From NCBI GenBank assembly GCA_040901465.1, contig JBBDYN010000010.1:1-7953 (forward strand): a DNA stretch of 7,953 bases, in the 5' to 3' direction. The stretch comes from JAUSIF01 sp040901465. Its GTDB lineage: Bacteria > Pseudomonadota > Alphaproteobacteria > Rhizobiales > Xanthobacteraceae. Below the pieces are notes generated by a model. That model worked only from the letters and a program-made list of their open reading frames with translations. It was not told the origin of the DNA and searched no databases. Position numbers and translations under genes: made by a program. Positions 1-5,173 of this stretch are shown one piece after another. The first letter of the stretch is position 1. Each line of letters begins with the position of its first letter.

Positions 1-960
1 TTACCGCCCCCCGAACCTGAGCCCCGCCGACGGCCGCTCCGCCAGCACCTCGCGCCGGAACCGATAAAGCGCCGCCGGCCGTCCGCCCGTGACCGTCGAC
101 GTGTCGCCGGTCGGCTCCACGAGCTGCGTCGCATCCACGAGCCGCCGGAAATTCTGTTTGTGCAGGTGACGGCCCGCGATCGCTTCCACCGTGTGCTGCA
201 AGTCGGTGAGCGTGAATTCCGGCGGCATCAGTTCGAACACGACCGGGCGATATTTCATTTTTGCGCGCAGACGCGAAATCGCCGTCGCCAGAATGCGCCG
301 GTGGTCGAGCGGCATGGGCTCACCGAGCGGCGCGAGCTTGCCGCGCGATGGCGCTTGGCGCCCGTCGCGCCGCGCTTCCTCGACGAGCACAGCCTCGTAG
401 AGGAGCTCGTAGCGATCGAGCGCGCGCTCCTCGTCCCAGGGAAATCCTTCCGTGCCGAAGGCCTGGCGCAGCCGCTCGCGCCCGGCGAGGGCGCGCTGCG
501 CATCCTTCGCCCACGTTGCGAGCGCCGGCAGGATCGTCTTGTCGAGCAGCGCGGGGCGGCCGCCGCGCCAATCCTCCCAGGGAAAGAACCGGTACCACGG
601 CTCGAAGCTCGCGCCCGCCGCGGCGAGCGCCTTGTCGTCTTCCGGCAACCGCGTCAGCGCGAGATAGCCGACCGAAACGACATGCGGGTCCCTGTCGCCC
701 GCGCGCGCTTGCCGGCCACGGTCGCCGAACGTGTAAAGTTGCTCCACGTAGCCGACTTCCAGCGCGGTCTGCTCGGCTACGAATGTGCGCAGCGCGAGTT
801 CGAACGTGCGGTGCGCGAGCGGATCGAACGGCCCGGTCGGCAGCCCGATGGCTTCGCCCGGCCCAGCGCCCGCGACGAGGATTTGCGGCGCGTCTCCGCG
901 CATCGCGACGATCGCGGCCGTGAGGCCGATTTCTACCGGGTTGCTCGGGCGGGGCGCCAT
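1..960 (-). CDS. nadQ: NadQ-like Nudix-related transcriptional regulator of NAD biosynthesis
   Basis: This 319-residue protein is complete; its TAA stop is the first triplet of the window. The N-terminal half (about residues 8-150) has Nudix-fold character, but the Nudix box is degenerate. Around residues 43-70 (for example ALRTFVAEQTALEVG) the REUXEE catalytic glutamates are not in place, so hydrolase activity is unlikely. The C-terminal part (about 215-305) is a winged-helix domain of the NrtR/NadQ kind: FTLTDLQHTVEAIAGR, then HKQNFRRLV and GGRPAALYRF. Members of the alphaproteobacterial COG4111/NadQ group are known or predicted repressors of NAD synthesis genes (nadABC and others) that sense an NAD-related ligand. 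The role here is inferred from family resemblance; no nad gene lies inside the window. No Shine-Dalgarno sequence precedes the ATG. The terminator and repeat upstream separate it from the methyltransferase operon, so it is probably its own transcription unit. A generic Nudix protein is the alternative name. Confidence 0.8.
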   Translation of the reverse strand: MAPRPSNPVEIGLTAAIVAMRGDAPQILVAGAGPGEAIGLPTGPFDPLAHRTFELALRTFVAEQTALEVGYVEQLYTFGDRGRQARAGDRDPHVVSVGYLALTRLPEDDKALAAAGASFEPWYRFFPWEDWRGGRPALLDKTILPALATWAKDAQRALAGRERLRQAFGTEGFPWDEERALDRYELLYEAVLVEEARRDGRQAPSRGKLAPLGEPMPLDHRRILATAISRLRAKMKYRPVVFELMPPEFTLTDLQHTVEAIAGRHLHKQNFRRLVDATQLVEPTGDTSTVTGGRPAALYRFRREVLAERPSAGLRFGGR

Positions 961-968
961 GCCGCCAA

Positions 969-997
969 ACTATCACGTCCGGCAGGCGTGCGATCAA
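969..997 (-). promoter_or_regulatory. Candidate promoter of the nadQ-like gene, possibly leaderless
   Basis: On the minus strand TTGATC (992-997) and GATAGT (969-974) are separated by exactly 17 bases. Each matches four of six consensus positions. The -10-like box ends only 8 bases before the ATG at 960, so transcription would begin at or next to the start codon. This fits the absence of a Shine-Dalgarno sequence. The evidence is pattern only. Confidence 0.3.
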
Positions 998-1012
998 ATC
1001 GACGTCGTCTGA

Positions 1013-1059
1013 CGCGTGATCGCGAAAAGTGGGAACCGATTTTCGGAAAAGATCACGCG
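1013..1059. repeat. Rhizobial-type palindromic intergenic repeat
   Basis: Perfect 9-base outer arms, CGCGTGATC (1013-1021) and GATCACGCG (1051-1059), enclose a core with inner arms CGAAAA (1023-1028) and TTTTCG (1040-1045) around AGTGGGAACCG-type sequence. A core of the form 'aaagtgggaaccg-attttcgg' flanked by GATC-containing arms is one I recognise as a dispersed intergenic element of Bradyrhizobium and relatives. It lies between a terminator and the nadQ-like gene. It may fold in RNA or be a REP-like mobile repeat. Copy number cannot be judged from one window. Confidence 0.6.
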
Positions 1060-1103
1060 CAAAACAATAAACAGGATGGCGATTCGAAGAAAAGCCATCC
1101 TGC
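1060..1103 (-). terminator. Rho-independent terminator of the HD/phosphatase/methyltransferase operon
   Basis: Reading the minus strand, a perfect 9-base stem CAGGATGGC / GCCATCCTG (1094-1102 with 1072-1080) begins 2 bases after the methyltransferase TAG. It has a 13-base loop and is followed at once by the T-rich tract TTTATTGTTTT (1061-1071). Stem, position and T tract together make this a convincing intrinsic terminator that isolates the downstream nadQ-like gene. Confidence 0.8.
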
Positions 1104-1104
1104 T

Positions 1105-1773
1105 CTAGCCGTTGACGATGGCGATGGCGAAGCCGTCGTATCCCTTGCTGCACACGGTTTGAATTGCCGTCGCGCTCACGCGCGCATCGGCGGCAAAAAG
1201 CTCCATCAACCGGCGCACGCCCTGCACGTCGGCATCGCGGCTCGCGCCGTCGACCACCGAGCCGTCGCGCACGACGTTGTCGACGACGATCACGCTCCCG
1301 GGGCGTCCGAGCTTGATCGCCCAATTGACGTAGTCCGGATTGCCGCCCTTGTCCGCGTCGATGAAGAAGAAGTCGAACGGTCCGGCGCCTTCCACCGCGA
1401 GCTGCGGCAGCGTATCGATCGCCCGCCCGACCCGGACCTCCACCCGGTCGGCGAGTCCGGCGCGCACGATGTTCGCGCGCGCGAGCTCGGCGTTTCGCTG
1501 CTCAAGTTCGAGCGTGATGAGCCGGCCGTTGCCCGGAAGCGCGCGGGCGAGCCAAATCGTGCTGTAGCCGCCGAGCGTGCCGATCTCCAGAATTTTCCGC
1601 GCGCCCTGAAGCCGGGCGAGGAGATGCAACAGCTTGCCGTGGGTCGGGGCCACGTTGATCGCCGGCAGGCCCGCCGCGTCGCTCGAAGCGAGCGCCGCAT
1701 CGAGCGCAGGATCGGGCGGCACCAGATGCTCGATGAAATAGCCTTCGACCTCATTCCATCGCGCTTGGCTCAT
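1105..1773 (-). CDS. Class I SAM-dependent O-methyltransferase (family 3, COG4122)
   Basis: The product is 222 residues, the normal size for the O-methyltransferase family 3 group (catechol/caffeoyl-CoA type). The SAM-binding motif I is ILEIGTLGGYSTIWLA (61-76). An acidic residue at the end of the next strand, ITLELE (86-91), would hold the SAM ribose. FFIDADKGG (136-144) and VIVVDNVVRDG (161-171) carry the expected divalent-metal ligands D139, D165 and N166. The reaction is methyl transfer from SAM to a hydroxyl, usually of a catechol-like substrate; the substrate cannot be read from the sequence. The ATG at 1773 is preceded by AAGGGA about 8 bases upstream. The gene starts 39 bases after the phosphatase stop on the same strand, so it is probably the last gene of a three-gene operon, and a strong terminator follows it. 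No signal peptide is seen, so it should be cytoplasmic. Confidence 0.87.
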   Translation of the reverse strand: MSQARWNEVEGYFIEHLVPPDPALDAALASSDAAGLPAINVAPTHGKLLHLLARLQGARKILEIGTLGGYSTIWLARALPGNGRLITLELEQRNAELARANIVRAGLADRVEVRVGRAIDTLPQLAVEGAGPFDFFFIDADKGGNPDYVNWAIKLGRPGSVIVVDNVVRDGSVVDGASRDADVQGVRRLMELFAADARVSATAIQTVCSKGYDGFAIAIVNG

Positions 1774-1812
1774 GCGTTTTCCCTTTGCAGCGGTGACAAA
1801 GTGCAGCCGGAT

Positions 1813-2319
1813 TCAGTCGACCGGCAACTCGAACGGATCGGCCTCATACGCGGCGAGCCCGTATCCGATGCCCGAAACGGCGCGCACCATGCGGCCTCGC
1901 CGCCCGAGACGCACGTCGGCGAGCGTCACGAGCCGAGGATTAGGTGTCGCTGTCGGCGAGGCGGCGCGCAGGCGTCTGGCGATCTCTGCTTCGTCGCGCT
2001 CGGGCGCGAGCGCGCACGCGGCGATGAAGGCCGCCGCGGTCGAGCGCGAAATTCCCGCGAAGCAATGCACCACGAGCGGCTGCGCGCGGTCCCAGCGGCG
2101 CACGAACGTCAGCAACTGCTCGACGTGCTCCTCATTCGGCGCTATCAATCCGTCCACCGCGTCGGCAATGTCGTCCATCTGCAGCCACAGGTGATTGTCC
2201 GGCTCGATGCCGTTCGGGCGGAACACGCGCGCCTCGTCGCGCACGAGCGTCACCACGTGCCGCGCGCGGCAGCCTTCTACCGTTTCGTTGAGCCGTGAAA
2301 GCGAGCAGACCCTGATCAT
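1813..2319 (-). CDS. Protein-tyrosine-phosphatase-like protein (COG5350 type)
   Basis: The product is 168 residues from the ATG at 2319. An in-frame ATG at 2382 would lie inside the HD gene, and its extra 21 residues look non-native. The phosphatase signature HC(x5)R is complete: HCFAGISRST, with nucleophile C86 and phosphate-binding R92, followed by S93/T94 as in dual-specificity enzymes. Aspartates in LQMDDIAD (46-53) are candidates for the general acid. The C-terminal stretch NPRLVTLADVRLGRRGRMV is typical of this small alphaproteobacterial family. The expected activity is phosphomonoester hydrolysis through a phosphocysteine intermediate, but the true substrate (phosphotyrosine, phosphoinositide or nucleotide) is unknown. 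The start codon overlaps the stop of the upstream HD gene (ATGA, 2316-2319), implying translational coupling. It is cytoplasmic, with no signal peptide. Confidence 0.82.
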   Translation of the reverse strand: MIRVCSLSRLNETVEGCRARHVVTLVRDEARVFRPNGIEPDNHLWLQMDDIADAVDGLIAPNEEHVEQLLTFVRRWDRAQPLVVHCFAGISRSTAAAFIAACALAPERDEAEIARRLRAASPTATPNPRLVTLADVRLGRRGRMVRAVSGIGYGLAAYEADPFELPVD

Positions 2320-2924
2320 GGTTCCTTGGACAATTCTTCGAAGCGCTTGAGGAATCGCTTTTCGGCGGTCTCGCCGTTCCACGAGCTCAGATAGTATCTC
2401 GCCGTCGCCCCGTCGAGGGCCGGCGGCTTGCCGAAGAAGCGCCGCGCCTCGCTTTCCGAAAATCCGGCGAGCCGCGTCGCTTCCAGATAGGCGGCGGAAC
2501 GGTCCGTGGTCTTGACGATCTTCACGAGTTCCGGCGGCCAGCGCGCCGGCAGGCCGAAGCGAAGATTGACTGCGTGCAGCAGCCGCGCCTCCACCTTCTT
2601 ATAGTCGTCTTTTAGCACTGCCTTGAACGGGCTGATGAGGTCGCCGATCACGTATTCCGGAGCGTCGTGCAGGAGCACCGCGAGTCGCCAGCGCCGGTCG
2701 ACGTTCGGCGCGGTCCTGCGCGAAATCGTTTCCACGAGCAGCGCGTGCTGCGCGACGGAAAAAATATGCGGGCCGTCCGTCTGTCCGTTCCAGCGCGCCA
2801 CGCGCGCGAGCCCGTGCGCGATGTCCTCGATCTCGACGTCGAGCGGCGAGGGGTCGAGCAGGTCGAGCCGGCGGCCCGAGAGCATCCGCTGCCAGGCGCG
2901 GTGCGGTTTGTCACGGAACGGCAT
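2316..2924 (-). CDS. HD-domain phosphohydrolase, YfbR-like 5'-nucleotidase family
   Basis: The product is 202 residues from the ATG at 2924, giving MPFRDKPHRAWQRML. The reading frame stays open back to 3395, but the extra N-terminus lacks family character and is shadow sequence across the divergent spacer and the next gene. HD-domain metal ligands are visible: H60 (FSVAQHALLVE), the H86-D87 pair with E90 (LLHDAPEYVIGD) and D141 (KTTDRSAAYLEA). The RW pair at 44-45 matches the Arg-Trp of E. coli YfbR that contacts substrate. YfbR removes phosphate from deoxyribonucleoside 5'-monophosphates; family members (COG1896) vary, so the exact nucleotide is inferred. It is the first gene of an apparent operon with a phosphatase-like and a methyltransferase gene. 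No strong Shine-Dalgarno sequence is seen. An inverted repeat (2948-2975) sits 24 bases upstream of the start. Confidence 0.82.
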   Translation of the reverse strand: MPFRDKPHRAWQRMLSGRRLDLLDPSPLDVEIEDIAHGLARVARWNGQTDGPHIFSVAQHALLVETISRRTAPNVDRRWRLAVLLHDAPEYVIGDLISPFKAVLKDDYKKVEARLLHAVNLRFGLPARWPPELVKIVKTTDRSAAYLEATRLAGFSESEARRFFGKPPALDGATARYYLSSWNGETAEKRFLKRFEELSKEP

Positions 2925-2947
2925 GAATGGCGTCTGACGTCTTCTGT

Positions 2948-2975
2948 CGTGTGGGACGGAACCGTTTCCCACACG
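2948..2975. repeat. Inverted repeat in the divergent spacer (possible operator or leader hairpin)
   Basis: Nine-base perfect arms CGTGTGGGA (2948-2956) and TCCCACACG (2967-2975) surround a 10-base centre. It lies 24 bases before the HD-gene start and about 100 bases before the divergent DUF3126 gene. It could be a regulator-binding dyad or a hairpin in the HD operon leader. The sequence alone does not decide. Confidence 0.45.
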
Positions 2976-2999
2976 GCGGTGGATTTGAAAAGCGAGGCA

Positions 3000-3027
3000 T
3001 TCCACGGTTCGCGGATTGGCGTAGAAT
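3000..3027 (+). promoter_or_regulatory. Weak candidate promoter for the DUF3126 gene
   Basis: TAGAAT (3022-3027) matches five of six -10 positions. The hexamer TTCCAC sits 16 bases upstream (3000-3005) as a poor -35. The implied start site leaves a leader of roughly 45 bases before the ATG at 3078. The evidence is pattern only. Confidence 0.25.
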
Positions 3028-3066
3028 AGCTGTCGGCCGGGAGCCGCGTCGAACGCGTATCCCGAT

Positions 3067-3073
3067 GGAGGGG
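3067..3073 (+). promoter_or_regulatory. Strong ribosome binding site fixing the DUF3126 start
   Basis: GGAGGGG ends 4 bases before the ATG at 3078. It is the best Shine-Dalgarno match in this part of the window. It supports the long form of the protein, including its signal-peptide-like N-terminus, over an internal start at the domain boundary. Confidence 0.65.
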
Positions 3074-3077
3074 CGAT

Positions 3078-3440
3078 ATGAACCGGTTTTCGTTTGCACT
3101 GGTGATTCTGCTCGCAGGTTTGGCGCTTCCATACCTGATCCCGGGTGAGCCGCGTCCAGCCTGGGCGGTGCGGCCACTGGAGAGCCTGACGATCAAGGCC
3201 GAGATCAAGCCGCTGACCGCGGCCGAGGCGAAGAAGATCGAATCCCATCTGCGCCGTACCGTGGGCATCCCGGCCGTCAGACTGGTGATGCAGTCCGTGG
3301 ACGCGGACGTGATGATCGGCGAAAAAATCATCGGCATCGTCTATCCCGACGAGGATGGCGGCGAGCGCACATTCTATTTCGAGATGGCGATCCACAGTTC
3401 CGATCTCGACGGCAACGCCACGACGGAGTCGAAGCGCTAG
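3078..3440 (+). CDS. Small exported protein with a DUF3126-like domain
   Basis: The product has 120 residues. The N-terminus looks like a signal peptide: MNRF, a hydrophobic run SFALVILLAGLALPYLI (5-21), then PGEPRPAWA with a plausible signal peptidase I site after A30. Residues about 46-110 resemble DUF3126, a small domain of unknown function I know as roughly 60-70 residues and alphaproteobacterial: LTAAEAKKIESHLRRTVG, then DVMIGEKIIGIVYPDEDGGERTFYFEMAI. The typical family member, as I recall it, is a bare cytoplasmic domain, so the leader is unusual. If not cleaved, the N-terminus could act as a membrane anchor. The gene diverges from the HD operon and converges with tag, sharing a CTAG at its end. 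No biochemical role is known, and none is inferred beyond a likely periplasmic or membrane location. Confidence 0.72.
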   Translation: MNRFSFALVILLAGLALPYLIPGEPRPAWAVRPLESLTIKAEIKPLTAAEAKKIESHLRRTVGIPAVRLVMQSVDADVMIGEKIIGIVYPDEDGGERTFYFEMAIHSSDLDGNATTESKR

Positions 3441-4042
3441 CGCCGCCGCTTGCGTTCTGCGACCGCAGCGTGGCGGTGGCAGGTCGTGAGATGATCATTG
3501 ACCATGCCGACCGCCTGCATGAACGCGTAGACGATCGTCGGTCCGCAGAACTTGAATCCGCGCGCCTTTAGATCCTTGGAAATTGTGCGCGACACGTCGC
3601 TCTCGGCGGGAATCTGCTTGATCGACCTGCGCTTGCCGTCGATCGGCTCGCCGTCGATGAAGCCCCACAAATATTCCGAAAAGCCCGGCCCCTTCTCCAT
3701 GATCTCAAGATAAGCGCGCGCCGAGAGCACCGCGCCGTCGATCTTCATGCGGTTGCGGACGATGCCGGCGTCCTGCATCAGCGACGCGAGCTTGCGCTTG
3801 TCGTAGCGCGCGATCTTTTCCGGTTTGAAGCCGTCGAAGCCGCGGCGGAAATTGTCGCGCTTGCGCAGGATCGTGATCCACGACAACCCCGCCTGGAATC
3901 CGTCGAGCAGCAATTTCTCGAACAGCGCGCGGTCGTCGCGCTCCGGCACGCCCCATTCGGTGTCGTGATAGTGAACGTAAACGGAATCCGTGCCGCACCA
4001 CGGGCAGCGGCGCAGACCGTCGGGATGACGAACAGCGGACAT
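3437..4042 (-). CDS. tag: DNA-3-methyladenine glycosylase I
   Basis: The product is 201 residues and close in length to E. coli Tag (187). It excises 3-methyladenine from alkylated DNA, starting base excision repair in the cytoplasm. The four zinc-snap ligands of Tag are all present: C13 (RRCPWC), H26 (YHDTEWGVP), H184 and C188 (NDHLTTC). The base-pocket residues Y25 and W55 (QAGLSW) match E. coli Y16 and W46. At the position of E. coli E38 there is Asp (D47, in LLLDGFQAGLSW); this is conservative and I believe common in alphaproteobacterial members. RGFKFCGPTIVYAFMQAVGMVNDH is highly family-typical. The start at 4042 has AAGGA about 11 bases upstream. The TAG stop overlaps that of the convergent DUF3126 gene. 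It is probably monocistronic. Confidence 0.93.
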   Translation of the reverse strand: MSAVRHPDGLRRCPWCGTDSVYVHYHDTEWGVPERDDRALFEKLLLDGFQAGLSWITILRKRDNFRRGFDGFKPEKIARYDKRKLASLMQDAGIVRNRMKIDGAVLSARAYLEIMEKGPGFSEYLWGFIDGEPIDGKRRSIKQIPAESDVSRTISKDLKARGFKFCGPTIVYAFMQAVGMVNDHLTTCHRHAAVAERKRRR

Positions 4043-4065
4043 ACAGATTCTTGTCCTTATTTTAT

Positions 4066-4159
4066 TCCCTCATGCGCGGGCTTGACCCGCGCATCCAGGC
4101 GGCAACTCAGCATCGTGCTTGTCACAATGGATTGCCGGGTCAAGCCCGGCAATGAGGGA
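4066..4159. repeat. Paired inverted REP-like hairpins between ygfZ and tag
   Basis: Two related 27-base palindromes occur in opposite orientation. One (4071-4097) has the stem ATGCGCGGG/CCCGCGCAT around CTTGA; the other (4128-4154) has ATTGCCGGG/CCCGGCAAT around TCAAG. Eight-base outer arms TCCCTCAT (4066-4073) and ATGAGGGA (4152-4159) enclose the pair. Elements of the form 'attgccgggtcaagcccggcaat' are a well-known abundant intergenic repeat class in rhizobia. No T tract follows on either strand, so classic intrinsic termination is not shown. The element may stabilise the ygfZ 3' end or simply be a mobile repeat. Confidence 0.72.
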
Positions 4160-4190
4160 GAGGGAAAGGAAGTCGAGCCGCGCGCCAACT

Positions 4191-5075
4191 TCAGACAGAT
4201 GCCTTCTCGCCCGGAAACGGAAAGTTCGCCCAGTCCGGTTTCACGAGCTGCAGCTCGACGCCGCCGGCGACGAGCTTGCCGCCTTCCTTCATCGCTTCGT
4301 CGACGCGGTCGAGCCGCAGGAGCGCGAGGCCGAGCCGTCCCGCGGCCGAGCCCATGAAGCCCACGGTGCGCTCGCCCGCCGTCACCTCGATGCCGGGCGA
4401 CGGTGCCGCGTCTGCGAACGCCACAGGCACCACGCGCTTCCGCGCCACGTCGCGCCGTTCCACGCGCGAGACCACCTCCTGTCCGATGAAGCAGCCCTTG
4501 TGGAAGTCAACGCCGCCGAGGAGATCCATGTCCGCCTCGTGCGGGAAGGTATCGCCGTAGATGAAATCCTTGCCGCCTTCGGGGATGCCGAGCGAAATCC
4601 GACGGCCCTGCCAGGCATCGGCGCCGACGAGCTTGGCGCCCGCGCGTGCAAGCGCCTGCGCCGCGCCCTCGGCGGGCAGCACCACGCGCCAGCCGAGCCC
4701 GGCCTGGCGCGGATCGAGATAGACGAGGCCAAGTTCTTCGACAGGCTCATGGTCGAGCACGACCGCGACCGCGAGATCGGGCCGCGCGACGATTTCCACC
4801 TTCGCGCGCAGCTTGTAGAAGCCGAGCTTCCTCACGAGTTCGTCCGCGAGCGCGCTTGGCGCGTCGAGCACGAAACCGCCGCCTTCGTCGGCCGCGACCG
4901 CCACGGCATGGAAGTCGACCACGATCTTGCCCTGCGGCGTCAGGAGCGCCGTGAACACGGCCGCCCCCGGCGCCAAGTCTTCCACCGCGTTCGTCACGAT
5001 CCCGTTGAGAAATCGCGGCGCGTCCTCGCCGGTCACGCGCACGACGGCGCGGTCGGAAAACAGGATGGCCCGCAT
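4191..5075 (-). CDS. ygfZ: YgfZ/GcvT-family folate-binding protein (Fe-S cluster and tRNA modification factor)
   Basis: The product is 294 residues from the ATG at 5075; the frame continues upstream to 5171, but that part has no family character. The family signature KGC(Y/F)xGQE is present as KGCFIGQEVVSR (193-204), with the conserved cysteine at C195. The N-terminal region (FLNGIVTNAVEDLAPGAAVFTALLTPQGK, 22-50) and the later AGRLGLALLRLD are typical of the aminomethyltransferase-like fold. E. coli YgfZ, and mitochondrial IBA57, bind tetrahydrofolate and help maintain a subset of [4Fe-4S] enzymes, including radical-SAM tRNA-modifying MiaB. That role is transferred by homology. GAGG lies 6 bases before the ATG. 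The gene diverges from the dihydroorotase gene with 98 bases between starts. It is followed by the paired REP-like hairpins. Confidence 0.9.
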   Translation of the reverse strand: MRAILFSDRAVVRVTGEDAPRFLNGIVTNAVEDLAPGAAVFTALLTPQGKIVVDFHAVAVAADEGGGFVLDAPSALADELVRKLGFYKLRAKVEIVARPDLAVAVVLDHEPVEELGLVYLDPRQAGLGWRVVLPAEGAAQALARAGAKLVGADAWQGRRISLGIPEGGKDFIYGDTFPHEADMDLLGGVDFHKGCFIGQEVVSRVERRDVARKRVVPVAFADAAPSPGIEVTAGERTVGFMGSAAGRLGLALLRLDRVDEAMKEGGKLVAGGVELQLVKPDWANFPFPGEKASV

Positions 5076-5173
5076 GGATGCCTCGCGCTCGCTCTTCCTT
5101 GCAAATCCTCGCGCCGAGACGTAAGGCCGCTGGCGGCGCGGGGCAAGGCCGCAGAATCGCGGCGTGGACAAGC

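Noticed and set aside
320..1324. Minus-strand open frame of 334 codons overlapping the nadQ-like and methyltransferase genes
   Set aside because: It runs through a terminator and a repeat and is mostly Arg/Ala/Gly. It is a frame-shifted shadow of two real genes.
160..2298. Very long plus-strand open frame (712 codons) crossing three minus-strand genes
   Set aside because: It is antisense to three recognisable genes, is rich in Arg, His, Glu and Ala as expected of GC-rich shadow frames, and has no ribosome binding site or domain.
2925..3395. N-terminal extension of the HD-domain protein up to 3395
   Set aside because: It is antisense to the DUF3126 gene and crosses the divergent spacer. Family resemblance begins only after the ATG at 2924.
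5076..5173. Promoters in the ygfZ-pyrC divergent spacer
   Set aside because: Candidate hexamers (for example TTGCAA near 5099) lack an acceptable -10 partner on either strand, so no promoter was called.
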